Shown: positions 36,847 through 45,443, numbered from the stretch's first letter. The stretch is 64,000 bases of DNA from Lysobacterales bacterium (GCA_017302135.1 JAFLDZ010000001.1:534518-598517); one strand, 5' to 3'. Notes: generated from the letters alone by a model not told the origin. A program made the numbers and translations.

Positions 36847-37581
36847 CTATTCCGGCGAAAACCGCTGCTGCGCGCGCTTCTTGGTCCACAGATTCAGCGA
36901 TTCGACCGCCGCCGAGAAGCCCATCGCGAAGTAGATGTAGCCCTTCGGGATGTGCGCGCCGAATCCTTCCGCGACTAGGAATACGCCGACCAGCACGATG
37001 AATGCGAGCGCCAGCATCTTCACGGTGGGATTGCTGTCGATGAACTTGCCCAGCGGCGTCGCCGCCAACAGCATCACCGCCACCGCCAACAGGATCGCAC
37101 CGACCATCACCGGCGTCTGATTGGCCATCCCCACCGCAGCGATCACCGAATCGAGCGAGAACACGATGTCGATCACGGCGATCTGCGCGATCACGCCCCA
37201 GAACACGCTGACCGGCTTGGTGTTGATGTCCTCGCTTTCGGCTTCGCCCTGGATGATGTCGCGGATCTCGCCGGTGCCCTTCACCAGCAGGAACGCGCCG
37301 CCAAGGATCAGCACCAGATCGCGGACCGAAATCCCCAGACCGAAGATCGTGAACAGGTCGTGGGTCAGACCTGCGAGCCACGCCAGCGTCAGCAGCAGCC
37401 CGATACGCGAGATGCAGGCCACCGCAATGCCGAATTTGCGGGCTTTTTCGCGCTGTTCGTAGGGCAGTCTGGAGACTGCGATCGAAATGAACACCAGATT
37501 GTCGATGCCGAGCACGATCTCGATCGCGCTCAAGGTGATGAGGGTGATCCACGTCTGCGGATCGGAAATCAGTTCCAGCAT
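36847..37581 (-). CDS. TerC family membrane protein
   Basis: This 244-residue protein has about seven hydrophobic segments. TerC hallmarks: EIVLGIDNLVFISI and VIDIVFSLDSVIAAVGM, the two acidic motifs lining the presumed metal path, and PKGYIYFAMGFSAAVESLN near the end. Characterised relatives export manganese or aid metallation of secreted enzymes; tellurite resistance is the historical name. No yybP-ykoY-like leader could be seen in the 71-bp upstream gap, although that class often precedes such genes. Confidence 0.92.
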   Translation of the reverse strand: MLELISDPQTWITLITLSAIEIVLGIDNLVFISIAVSRLPYEQREKARKFGIAVACISRIGLLLTLAWLAGLTHDLFTIFGLGISVRDLVLILGGAFLLVKGTGEIRDIIQGEAESEDINTKPVSVFWGVIAQIAVIDIVFSLDSVIAAVGMANQTPVMVGAILLAVAVMLLAATPLGKFIDSNPTVKMLALAFIVLVGVFLVAEGFGAHIPKGYIYFAMGFSAAVESLNLWTKKRAQQRFSPE

Positions 37582-37652
37582 TGCATCACTTCCAGTGTCT
37601 TTGGCGAAGGCGCCGACGCGCGCCGCATTCGCGGGGATCGATCAGAAAAAAG

Positions 37653-38033
37653 TCAGAGATAACGGTCGCCCAGGATCAGGGCCCAGACCAGCAGCACATT
37701 CATCATCAGCACGAACACCGCCGCCGAGCCCATGTCCTTGGCGCGGCCGGCCAGTTCGTGGAATTCGGGGCCGTAGCGCTCGATCACCGCTTCGACTGCG
37801 GAGTTCAGCAGTTCGGCGCTCATCACCAGCAGACAGCTGCCGATCATCAGCGCGCGTTCGACCGGCGTTTCGCCCAGCCACCACGCCAGCGGCGCGAGCA
37901 CCACGAACAGGAACACTTCGAGACGGAACGAGGACTCGTGCAGCCATGCGGCGCGGAGGCCCTGCATCGACCATTGCGCCGCCTTGAGAATGCGGCCCGG
38001 GCCCCTGGGCAGATGTCCGGTGCTGTCGGCCAT
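37653..38033 (-). CDS. dgkA: Diacylglycerol kinase
   Basis: DgkA recycles diacylglycerol, for example from LPS or osmoregulated glucan modification, to phosphatidic acid. From ATG 38033 the 126-residue protein has the catalytic region HESSFRLEVFLFVVLAPLAWW, then VMSAELLNSAVEAVIER (acidic catalytic and metal residues) and HELAGRAKDMGSAAVF. Three membrane helices fit the family. Longer in-frame upstream sequence lacks homology-like character and was not used. Confidence 0.93.
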   Translation of the reverse strand: MADSTGHLPRGPGRILKAAQWSMQGLRAAWLHESSFRLEVFLFVVLAPLAWWLGETPVERALMIGSCLLVMSAELLNSAVEAVIERYGPEFHELAGRAKDMGSAAVFVLMMNVLLVWALILGDRYL

Positions 38034-38165
38034 CTCAGCGGATACCGCAGCGATGGCTGGAAGCGGGAGCGTACAAGTCGGAAACCGGCATCGGGACCAC
38101 GGAAAAGCAGTCGAAGGCCGGCGATTTTGCCACAAGCCCCCACACCCCGCCCGACTGCTGCCCGT

Positions 38166-39437
38166 TCAGGGCGGCGAAACCCCCAGGAACAGCTCCGCAA
38201 CCAGGCCGCCGCCTTCGCGATTGCGCAGCCTCAGCCCACCGCCGTGGACCATCGCGATCCGCGACACGCAGGCCAGGCCCAGCCCGCTGCCGGGCGTGCT
38301 GCGGGCGCGATCGACGCGATGGAACGGCCGGCCGAGGTCCGCCAGCGCAGCCTCCGGCACACCGGCGCCGCGGTCGAAGACACGCAGCCGCCAGCCATCT
38401 CCCACAGCGTCGAGTTCGGCCTCGAACGGCGCGGCGCCGTGGCGGGCGGCGTTGTCGAACAGATTCACCAGCGCCCGGCGCAAGGCCAGCGGCCTGCCGC
38501 TGCATGTCGCGCGTTCCGGCAACCCGAGCCGCCATGCGCGGCCCTGCCGCGCCTCGTCGGCGGCCAGCGTCTGCAGCATCGCAACCAGATCGACCGTTTC
38601 CAGCGGCTCGTCGCGACCGTCGCGCACGTAATCGATGAACTGCCCGACGATGCTGTCGAGCTCGTCGATATCGCGCTCCATGCCGACACGGGCGTCCGCA
38701 TCGATGCCGTGATCCTCCAGCGCCAGTGCATAGCGCAGCCGCGCCAACGGCGTACGCATATCGTGCGAAATGCCCGCGAGCATCAGCTCACGATCGCGCG
38801 CAGCGGCACGCGTGCGGCTGGCGGCGTCGGCCAGCGCGTGCTGCAGTTCGAGGATTTCCTCGCTGGCGAAGCGCGGCGGTGCCGGCGGCGGCTCGCCGGC
38901 GACGATCCCCGGCGCGGCATCGGCCAGCTCGCGCAGCGGCCGGGTCAGGCTGCGCGCGAACAGCGACGCCGCCAGCAGCACCAGCGCGCCGATCGCGAAC
39001 AGTGCGAACAGCAGGCCGCGCTTCAGCGGCTGTGCTTCGCCCAAGACAGGAATTCCCACCCAGCCCCGCATCGGCGGCCGCGCCTGCACCCACAACTGCA
39101 CCGGCTTGCCCGACAGGCGCATGGCCCGTTCCGGCAAACGTGTCTTGAGGCGCGCCTCGACGCGCACCAGCAGCGGCATCGATCGAGGCTCGCCCGGCGG
39201 CAATTCCGGACGCCAGCGCATCTCCAATGCGCGCAGGTCGGCCATCGCCGCCCGCCGGTCAGGCTGCGCAAGCAGCGCATCGGCGGCGACCACCTGCGCA
39301 TGCAGTGCGCGTGCCACGCGATCCGCGCTGCTGTTGCGCGTCGACAGGCCGAACGCGACCGTGGCCGCGACCAGCGCGGCGATGACCACCGCAGCCAGCA
39401 GCAGCAGCAATCGGGTATGCAGGTGGCGAATGCTCAT
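38166..39437 (-). CDS. EnvZ-type sensor histidine kinase
   Basis: The 423 residues contain a first TM at 10-32 (LLLLLAAVVIAALVAATVAFG), a periplasmic domain of about 110 residues and a second TM (RGLLFALFAIGALVLLAASLF). HAMP follows (RSLTRPLRELADA), then the DHp helix with the phosphorylated His in AGISHDMRTPLARLR (EnvZ/RstB-like). The ATPase motifs are N box LVNLFDNAARHG, DRGAGVPEAAL and GSGLGLACVSRI. Its ATG overlaps the regulator's stop (ATGA). The nearby CpxP/Spy-like gene suggests envelope or metal stress sensing (inference). Confidence 0.9.
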   Translation of the reverse strand: MSIRHLHTRLLLLLAAVVIAALVAATVAFGLSTRNSSADRVARALHAQVVAADALLAQPDRRAAMADLRALEMRWRPELPPGEPRSMPLLVRVEARLKTRLPERAMRLSGKPVQLWVQARPPMRGWVGIPVLGEAQPLKRGLLFALFAIGALVLLAASLFARSLTRPLRELADAAPGIVAGEPPPAPPRFASEEILELQHALADAASRTRAAARDRELMLAGISHDMRTPLARLRYALALEDHGIDADARVGMERDIDELDSIVGQFIDYVRDGRDEPLETVDLVAMLQTLAADEARQGRAWRLGLPERATCSGRPLALRRALVNLFDNAARHGAAPFEAELDAVGDGWRLRVFDRGAGVPEAALADLGRPFHRVDRARSTPGSGLGLACVSRIAMVHGGGLRLRNREGGGLVAELFLGVSPP

Positions 39438-40204
39438 GCGTCGCGGTCCGACTCAGCGGCAGGTGCGCCATCGGGCACGAACACATAACCCGTGCCCCAG
39501 ACCGTCTGCAGCCAGCGCGGATGCTTGGCGTCATCTCCGATCAATTTGCGCAGACGGCTGATCATCACATCCATGCTGCGGTCGAAAGCGTCGTGTTCTC
39601 GACCGCGCGCGGCGCTCATCAGCTGGTCGCGGGTCAACGCCTGGCGCGGGCGCTGCACCAGCGTCGCGAGCACGCCGAACTCGCCGGTGGTCATGCGCAG
39701 TTCGCGGCCGTCGCGACGCAGCGTGCGCGCGCCGAGATCCAGTACGCAGGCGCCAAACGCCACGGTGCCGCCGTCTTCCTTCGGCGCGCCCGGCGCAGCG
39801 CGCCCCCGACGCAGCACCGCGCGGATGCGCGCGACCAGTTCGCGCGGGTTGCCCGGTTTGGGCAGATAGTCGTCGGCGCCGATTTCCAGACCGACGATGC
39901 GGTCGATCTCATCGCCCTTCGCGGTCAGCATCACGATCGGTGTTTCCACGCCCTGCCCGCGCAGCCGCCGGCAGATCGACAGGCCGTCTTCGCCCGGCAG
40001 CATCAGATCCAGCACGATCAGATCGACATGGTTGCGCGACAGTTGGCGATCCAGTTCGCGGCCATCGCCGGCCGCCAGCGTCTCGAAGCCCTGCTGCGCG
40101 AGGTAGCGCAGCAGCAGCTCGCGCATGCGCTCATCGTCGTCCACCACCAGCAGGCGGGGGGCCGGCGATGCGCTGGCGCTCGACGATTCGTGTGCACTCG
40201 ACAT
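39434..40204 (-). CDS. OmpR-type response regulator
   Basis: The 256 residues comprise a receiver (about 17-130) with the acidic pocket LLVVDDDERM, phospho-acceptor Asp in DLIVLDLMLPGEDG, and MLTAKGDEID. A winged-helix DNA-binding domain (about 150-245) contains LTRDQLMSAARGREHDAFDR and MISRLRKLIGDDAKHPRWLQ. A Ser/Ala-rich N-terminal lead of about 15 residues is unusual. The OmpR-like KPGNPREL has Gly where OmpR has Phe. It pairs with the EnvZ-type kinase and is divergent from a periplasmic CpxP/Spy-like gene. Confidence 0.92.
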   Translation of the reverse strand: MSSAHESSSASASPAPRLLVVDDDERMRELLLRYLAQQGFETLAAGDGRELDRQLSRNHVDLIVLDLMLPGEDGLSICRRLRGQGVETPIVMLTAKGDEIDRIVGLEIGADDYLPKPGNPRELVARIRAVLRRGRAAPGAPKEDGGTVAFGACVLDLGARTLRRDGRELRMTTGEFGVLATLVQRPRQALTRDQLMSAARGREHDAFDRSMDVMISRLRKLIGDDAKHPRWLQTVWGTGYVFVPDGAPAAESDRDA

Positions 40205-40407
40205 GCCGCCATTGTCGCCGCTGCGCAGGCACGGGCAAGCACGGAACCGCCCGCACTACGGCGAAGCGCGGGCGGAGTTGTAAGCGAATGTGTCCGCCAC
40301 CGCGCGCAGACACCTCTGTTCGCATTCCGATGCGATCCCGAAACGCCTTCGGCGCCGCGACGGCGCACGCTGGCCCCACACGACAACACCTGTCTGGAGC
40401 GATTCCC

Positions 40408-40872
40408 ATGAAAACGAAACAACGCGTCTTCCTCGTGGCCGGCCTCGCCGCTGCCCTCCTCGCCACCACCGCCATCTCGGCTCCTCGCGCGCCACGCGGC
40501 GACGCGATGCTGCCGCCCACCGCCGCCGAACTCGGGCTCACCAAAGCGCATGCCAAATCATGGGATGCGCTGCGTACGGACGCCGTGGCCTTGCGTCAGC
40601 TCGGCCGCGACGATCTGCAGGACGGCTTCCTCGCATTCCGCAGCCTGCTCAACGAGCCGTCGCCGGATCTGCGTGGGTTCTCCGAGGAATCGCAGCGCAA
40701 GGTCGACGCGCATATGGCCGAAGCGCGCGCGCTGCGCGATCGCCAGCTCGATCTCTATGAATCGCTGTCGCCGGACGAGCAGGCCCGCGTCCGCGCTGCG
40801 ATGGCCCAACGGCTGGATCGCTTCGCGAAACTGCGCGAACGGCTGGCCGGCTTCATGGCACCTCAGGCGTAA
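40408..40872 (+). CDS. CpxP/Spy-like periplasmic protein
   Basis: This 154-residue protein has a clear signal peptide (MKTKQRVFLVAGLAAALLAT, cleavage near SAP). The helical, charged mature domain shows FSEESQRKVDAHMAEARALR and LSPDEQARVRAAMAQRLDRF. The LSPDEQ...R repeats look like the LTxxQ-type motif of CpxP/Spy/ZraP periplasmic stress proteins, though family membership is not certain. GGAG lies 8 bp upstream. Position divergent from an EnvZ/OmpR pair parallels cpxP with cpxRA; the 203-bp gap between them holds the presumed control region, but I saw no clear tandem operator in it. Confidence 0.65.
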   Translation: MKTKQRVFLVAGLAAALLATTAISAPRAPRGDAMLPPTAAELGLTKAHAKSWDALRTDAVALRQLGRDDLQDGFLAFRSLLNEPSPDLRGFSEESQRKVDAHMAEARALRDRQLDLYESLSPDEQARVRAAMAQRLDRFAKLRERLAGFMAPQA

Positions 40873-40940
40873 TCCCTGCGGCGAAGGCCGCACCGCCCTG
40901 TCCGATCGCCGCGTACGCCGAAAGGGCCAATCGACATCGT

Positions 40941-40946
40941 TATACT
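40941..40946 (+). promoter_or_regulatory. -10-like box before the DUF2946 gene
   Basis: TATACT lies only 7 bp before the ATG at 40954. If it is the true -10 box, the transcript would be nearly leaderless or translation would start at the in-frame ATG at 40984. No convincing -35 box or ferric-uptake-type box was seen. This is probably the operon promoter for 40954-45118. Confidence 0.4.
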
Positions 40947-40953
40947 GCCCGCC

Positions 40954-41397
40954 ATGTCGCGACCCGCCGCCTTCCAGCGCTCGATGGCCAGACTCGCCCT
41001 GCTGGCGATGCTGGCCTTGGCGCTGTTGCCCGGCATCGGCCGCATCGCGCAACACACTGGCACCGGCACTGCTGTCACCGACAGCGCCCCCGGGCAGCTG
41101 CTCGGCGCGATCTGCACCACGCAGGGGCTCGCATACGATCCTGCCGTCGCGGCCGTCGAAGCGATCGGCTTCGCACTACAGAACGACGACCAGGGCCGCG
41201 GCGCACCATCGTCACCGCATCCGGACAGCGACTGCGATTACTGCGCAGTCGCCGCATCCACGCTCGTCCCGACCTTCGTCGCACTACCGGCTTCGATGCC
41301 GCAGACAGGCATCGCTCCCGTTTCGCGACGCAACGATATCGTCGGATGGCACTACCCGCTCGGCCTCGGCTCGCGCGGCCCCCCGCTCCAGGCCTGA
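40954..41397 (+). CDS. DUF2946-type exported protein
   Basis: This 147-residue protein has an N-terminal hydrophobic segment (MARLALLAMLALALLPGIGR) and a central acidic/His/Cys motif, PHPDSDCDYCAVAAS. That motif resembles the HCxYC-type pair of DUF2946 proteins found before TonB-dependent receptor genes, often in copper-linked operons. The CxxC could bind metal. It lies 73 bp upstream of the receptor gene. An in-frame ATG at 40984 is an alternative start. Confidence 0.7.
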   Translation: MSRPAAFQRSMARLALLAMLALALLPGIGRIAQHTGTGTAVTDSAPGQLLGAICTTQGLAYDPAVAAVEAIGFALQNDDQGRGAPSSPHPDSDCDYCAVAASTLVPTFVALPASMPQTGIAPVSRRNDIVGWHYPLGLGSRGPPLQA

Positions 41398-41470
41398 ACA
41401 CACCCGCTTCCTTCCCGACCGCGTCCGCCATCGCCGACGCGTCATTGTGTTGTTCCGGAGCCTCTTCCCC

Positions 41471-43633
41471 ATGTCTTTCGCATTGCATGCGATGCCGCGC
41501 GCGTCGCTGTTGTCCGTGGCCGTATCCGCCGCACTGATTCCTGCTTTTTCCGCTTTTCCCGCCCTTGCCGCCGAAGCCGCTGCAAACGACCCTGAAACCC
41601 TGGATGCCGTTGAAGTCGTCGGCAACCGCCCGTCGTATCAGGCACCGCCCTCGCGCACCGCGACCAGGACCGACACTCCGACGCTGCGCACGCTGCAGAA
41701 TGTGCTGGTCGTGCCGCGCGCCGTACTGGAAGACCAGAACGCGCTCAACGTTGCCGACGCCGTGCGCAATGTCGCCGGCACCGGCACCGACTTCGGTTTC
41801 AACGGCGGCAGCCTGCCGCTGCTGATCGTGCGCGGCTTCCCGACGGTCTCGATGAGCGCGCAGGGTTCCACCACCTCCAGCTATTTCTTCAACGGCACCA
41901 AGGTCCAAGGGCTGCCGGTGGCGATGAGCGACATCGAATCGGTCGAAGTGGTGAAAGGCCCGGCCAGCGTGCTTTACGGACGTTCGGAACCCGGTGGTCT
42001 GGTCAACATCGTCACCCGCCAGCCGCAGGCCGAGCGCGGCTTCCGCGCGTCCGCCACCGCCGGTTCTTTCGGGCTGCTTCAGGGATCGGCGGAGATCTTC
42101 GGCGCGCTCGATCAACGCGGGCAGTGGCAGGGCCGCGCGGCGATATCGCATGACGACAATGCCTCCAACCGCGATTTCGTCGAAGACCGGCTGAGCGCAT
42201 TTTCGGCAGCGCTGGCCTGGGTGCCGAGCGATCGTACCCGGCTGAGTTTCGGTCTGGAACGCAGCCGCCAGCGCTACCGCAACGATTACGGCATTCCCGC
42301 GATCGGCGACCGTCCTGCGAACATCGATCGCGACAACCAGTTCAACGAAGGCGGCCCGCTGTCGCGACAGGACAACACCGTCGCACGCATCGACTTGGCA
42401 CAGATGCTCTCGGAACGCTGGACCCTCAACGTGCACGCGCTGGCGCTCGACCAGGACGGCGCGCAGTACGACCTGTTGCCCTCGACGTTCTTTTCCGGCC
42501 AGGCCGGGCTGATCGCAACCGGCCGTATCGACCGCCTCTACAACTACGAACCGCAGCGCGACCGCCAGTTGTATCAGTTCAATGCGGATCTGGTCGGCAA
42601 GCTGTCGACCGGTTCGCTGGAACACACGCTGCTGATCGGGGCCGACACCTACCGCGACCGTTTCGACAGCAAAACCACCAGTTTCGTACCGGGGCCGTCG
42701 ATCGATATCCGCAACCCGGTGTATGGCCAGGTGCCGCCGCTCGATCTGAGCGCGCTGCCGCTGTTCGACCAGGAAGGCCGCACGCGCTGGACCGGCGTCT
42801 ACGTGCAGGACCAGATCGCATTCGCCAACGGCATCGAATTGATCGCCGGTGTGCGCCACGACCGCAGCAGCGCACGCTTCGGTGCGCCGGGCACGCGCGC
42901 AAACGATCAACGCTTCACCACGCCGCGACTCGGTGCGGTCTGGCAATTCGCGCCGAACCAGAGCGTCTACGCGCAGTTCCAGGAAGGCGTGTCCGCGAAC
43001 AACGGCCGCAATCTGGCCGGCGATTCGCTGGATTCCGAGCAGGCGCGGCTGTACGAGATCGGCCACAAGCTGCAGGCCAACGGCGGCAGGCTGACATCCA
43101 CCGTCGCGCTGTATCAGCTCACCAAGCGCAACATCGCCAATTACGTCCCCGATATCAGCGGCTTCTTCGACACCATCGCGGTCGGCGAAGCCCGCGCGCG
43201 CGGACTGGAATGGGACCTCTCCGGACAGTTGACCGACCGTCTCGCGGTGATCGCGTCCTACGCCTACACCCAGAGCGAAGTCACCTGCGACGAAAACTTC
43301 GTTGGCAAGCGTCTTCCGAACGTACCGCGACATAGCGGCAGCGTCTGGGCGCGTTACGCCGCAGGCGAACGCTGGACCTTCGGCGGCGGCGTCTTTGCGC
43401 AGGGCGGACGCGCGGGCGACCGGGCCAACACCTTCGTGTTGCCGGGCTACGCGCGCGTCGACGCGATGGCGGCGTATCGCTTCCCGCTGGGCCGCGCGAA
43501 AGGGCAGTTGCAGTTCAACGTCAACAATCTGTTCGACCGCGAGTACTTCACCGGCAGCCATCAGCACGTCACCGACTGGAACCAGCCGGGCGCGCCGCGC
43601 ACGGTGCTGGCGACTTTCCGTATCGATTACTGA
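41471..43633 (+). CDS. TonB-dependent receptor (siderophore-receptor type)
   Basis: This 720-residue outer-membrane receptor has a signal peptide ending near ALA and a TonB-box-like ETLDAVEVVG. The plug domain includes LLIVRGFPTVSM, SDIESVEVVKGPASVLYGRS and EPGGLVNIVTRQP; the 22-strand barrel ends in LATFRIDY with a C-terminal aromatic. KRLPNVPRHSGSVWARY is typical of siderophore receptors. It lacks the Cys-xxx-Met metal site known from the copper receptor OprC, so if copper is taken up it would be as a chelate. The neighbours (DUF2946, PCuAC) nevertheless point to copper. Start ATG 41471 follows GGAG at 11 bp. Confidence 0.9.
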   Translation: MSFALHAMPRASLLSVAVSAALIPAFSAFPALAAEAAANDPETLDAVEVVGNRPSYQAPPSRTATRTDTPTLRTLQNVLVVPRAVLEDQNALNVADAVRNVAGTGTDFGFNGGSLPLLIVRGFPTVSMSAQGSTTSSYFFNGTKVQGLPVAMSDIESVEVVKGPASVLYGRSEPGGLVNIVTRQPQAERGFRASATAGSFGLLQGSAEIFGALDQRGQWQGRAAISHDDNASNRDFVEDRLSAFSAALAWVPSDRTRLSFGLERSRQRYRNDYGIPAIGDRPANIDRDNQFNEGGPLSRQDNTVARIDLAQMLSERWTLNVHALALDQDGAQYDLLPSTFFSGQAGLIATGRIDRLYNYEPQRDRQLYQFNADLVGKLSTGSLEHTLLIGADTYRDRFDSKTTSFVPGPSIDIRNPVYGQVPPLDLSALPLFDQEGRTRWTGVYVQDQIAFANGIELIAGVRHDRSSARFGAPGTRANDQRFTTPRLGAVWQFAPNQSVYAQFQEGVSANNGRNLAGDSLDSEQARLYEIGHKLQANGGRLTSTVALYQLTKRNIANYVPDISGFFDTIAVGEARARGLEWDLSGQLTDRLAVIASYAYTQSEVTCDENFVGKRLPNVPRHSGSVWARYAAGERWTFGGGVFAQGGRAGDRANTFVLPGYARVDAMAAYRFPLGRAKGQLQFNVNNLFDREYFTGSHQHVTDWNQPGAPRTVLATFRIDY

Positions 43634-43643
43634 GGAACATGCC

Positions 43644-44489
43644 ATGGCCAATCGCAGAGATTTTCTGAAAACCGCGACATCGATCGCCGGCGCGCTGGTG
43701 GTCGGTACCGGGCAGGCGTCCGCTGCAACCCCACCACCGCAGACCGCCAATGCCCCGCTCGAACACGACATGAGCGCGATGCCGGCCTCATGGATGGGCA
43801 ACGACAAGATCGCGATGCTGCTGTATCCCGGCTTCACCGCACTGGACCTGATCGGGCCGCAATATTTCTTCGCGAACCTGATGGGTGCCACCGTGCAACT
43901 GGTGGCGAAAGACCGCGCGCCGGTGATGAGCGACACCGGGCTGGCGATCGTGCCGACCGCGACGCTGGAGGAATGCCCGGCCGATCTTGATGTGCTGTTC
44001 GTCCCCGGCAGCGGCGGTGGCGTGCTGGATGCCATGGAAGATCCCGCGCTGGTCGCCTTCGTCGCCGATCGCGGCACGAGAGCGAAGTGGGTGACATCGG
44101 TGTGCACCGGCTCGCTGCTGCTCGCACGCGCCGGCCTGTTGACCGGCTATCGCGCCACCGGGCACTGGGTGGCGCGCGAGGTGCTCGCGGATTTCGGCGC
44201 GATTCCGGTGAACGAACGCGTGGTCCGTGATCGCAATCGCATGACCGGCGCGGGCGTCTCCGCAGGGCTGGACCTGGGATTGGCGATGACTGCCGAACTG
44301 CGCGATCGCGCCTATGCCGAAGGCGTGCAATTGCTGGCCGAATACGCACCGAAGCCGCCATTCGATGCCGGCACGCCGGACACCGCGCCGAAGGAAGTGG
44401 TGGAGATGATCGGCGGCATGTTCCCGGGATTCATCGATCGCGCGAAACGCATCGCGCGCGCGATGCCCACAACCGCAAAAGGAGGATGA
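43644..44489 (+). CDS. Tat-exported DJ-1/PfpI protein, isonitrile hydratase-like
   Basis: The 281 residues open with a twin-arginine signal (MANRRDFLKTATSIAGALVV). A DJ-1/PfpI domain occupies about 54-235. The nucleophile elbow is SVCTGSLLLARAGLL (Cys154, Thr155), with Asp68 in FTALDLIGP and ATGHW near 171. Cys, the following Thr and the upstream Asp are the residues used by Pseudomonas isonitrile hydratase InhA, and the C-terminal EYAPKPPFDAGTPDTAP also fits that branch. InhA-like proteins are normally cytoplasmic; Tat export is unusual and places this one in the periplasm. GAGGAA precedes the ATG. It lies between the receptor and copper chaperone genes, 10 bp after the former. Confidence 0.85.
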   Translation: MANRRDFLKTATSIAGALVVGTGQASAATPPPQTANAPLEHDMSAMPASWMGNDKIAMLLYPGFTALDLIGPQYFFANLMGATVQLVAKDRAPVMSDTGLAIVPTATLEECPADLDVLFVPGSGGGVLDAMEDPALVAFVADRGTRAKWVTSVCTGSLLLARAGLLTGYRATGHWVAREVLADFGAIPVNERVVRDRNRMTGAGVSAGLDLGLAMTAELRDRAYAEGVQLLAEYAPKPPFDAGTPDTAPKEVVEMIGGMFPGFIDRAKRIARAMPTTAKGG

Positions 44490-44492
44490 CCG

Positions 44493-44627
44493 ATGGAAGC
44501 TTTCTTTTTCTTCGCGCTGTTCTGGCTGATCGCCTGGGCGATCTTCCTGCTCTCGACCATCGCCGAAAAAGATGGTCGCAAAACCCACTCCCACACCCTG
44601 CTCGACGACATCGAGGTCGAACTATGA
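44493..44627 (+). CDS. 44-aa single-TM membrane peptide
   Basis: This short gene encodes MEAFFFFALFWLIAWAIFLL followed by a polar tail STIAEKDGRKTHSHTLLDD and IEVEL. One membrane span with the charged C-terminus probably inside is predicted. AAGGAGG, a near-perfect ribosome site, stands at ideal distance, and its stop overlaps the next ATG (ATGA), so it is very probably translated and coupled to the copper chaperone gene. The tail contains HSH, a possible metal ligand. No family recognised. Confidence 0.7.
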   Translation: MEAFFFFALFWLIAWAIFLLSTIAEKDGRKTHSHTLLDDIEVEL

Positions 44628-45118
44628 ACATCGCCAACACCCTCACCCGCACCCGCACCCATCGTCTGCTGTTCGCCGCGTGCGCACTGACGCTGTCGTT
44701 CGCCGTCGGCGCCGCCCAACCCGCGAAGAAAGACGCCATCGTTCTGGATCAGGCCTGGGCCCGCGCAACGCCGCCCGGCGCGCCGGTCGCGGGCGGGTTC
44801 GTGACCATCCGCAATACCGCGAAGCGCGCGGATCGCCTGCTGTCGGCGACCAGCCCGGATGCCAAGCTCGTCGAAATCCACGAAATGAACATGGACAACG
44901 GGGTGATGCGGATGCGCAGGCTCGACGATGGCTTGCCGATCGCGCCGAAGGGCACGCTGGAGCTCAAACCCGGCGGCTATCACCTGATGTTCATCGGCCC
45001 GAAACATCCGTTCGTTCAGGGCGAGACCATCACCGCGACCCTGCGTTTCGAACATGCGGGCACGCGCGAAGTGCGTTTCGAGGTGCGCGCGATGGGCAGC
45101 GCCGCGCCGAAGCACTGA
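44624..45118 (+). CDS. PCuAC-type periplasmic copper chaperone
   Basis: The 164 residues have a signal peptide (to about AAQ) and a single PCuAC (DUF461) domain. The Cu(I) motif H-x-M ... M ... H-x-M is visible as EIHEMNMDNGVMRMR and GGYHLMFIG, with WARATPPGAPVAGGFVTI as the domain start. PCuAC proteins deliver copper to the CuA or CuB centre of cytochrome oxidases. It ends the operon with the receptor and the exported isonitrile-hydratase-like protein, which ties the whole operon to copper supply. Confidence 0.92.
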   Translation: MNIANTLTRTRTHRLLFAACALTLSFAVGAAQPAKKDAIVLDQAWARATPPGAPVAGGFVTIRNTAKRADRLLSATSPDAKLVEIHEMNMDNGVMRMRRLDDGLPIAPKGTLELKPGGYHLMFIGPKHPFVQGETITATLRFEHAGTREVRFEVRAMGSAAPKH

Positions 45119-45443
45119 TCCGCATCGCTGATGCGCTTTGATATCGGGTTGAAACGCGCCACGAATCGCGGCGCGCCCGGATCCATGACGGCGGGCCAAG
45201 GCCCGCCTTATGCATTGACCCTCGTTTTCCACATCGTCCGCACCCCATCCAACGGGTCCAATCGATAATGTAAGGGGCATAAGCCGAAGGCATCATGCGT
45301 CCTCAAACGCACCGGCACTGGCATCAAAGCACACAATAGATAAGGTGATTAACACTTCGCTGACGCACCCTTCGACTGCATGCGCCTTACGAGCTTATCC
45401 ACGTGCAGGTTTGTCGCTTCACCTCGGCGGGTCAAGACCCGCC
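45119..45443. repeat. Non-coding gap with REP-type hairpins
   Basis: No gene is seen in these 325 bp. Two 18-bp hairpins stand at 45190-45207 (GGCGGGCC-AA-GGCCCGCC) and 45426-45443 (GGCGGGTC-AA-GACCCGCC). The second touches the stop codon of the minus-strand gene that follows and should terminate it. GGGGCATAAGCCGAAGGC near 45276 is a degenerate copy of the hairpin element also present at 3135 and 4100. The gap becomes AT-richer toward 45380. Confidence 0.7.

Noticed and set aside
37582..37652. yybP-ykoY manganese riboswitch before the TerC gene
   Set aside because: This class often precedes TerC genes, but the 71-bp gap is too short and shows no recognisable fold.
41471..43633. An OprC-type copper site in the TonB receptor
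   Set aside because: No Cys-xxx-Met or Met/His cluster of that kind was found and only one cysteine lies in the barrel, so direct copper-ion uptake is not supported by sequence; copper chelate or siderophore uptake remains open.
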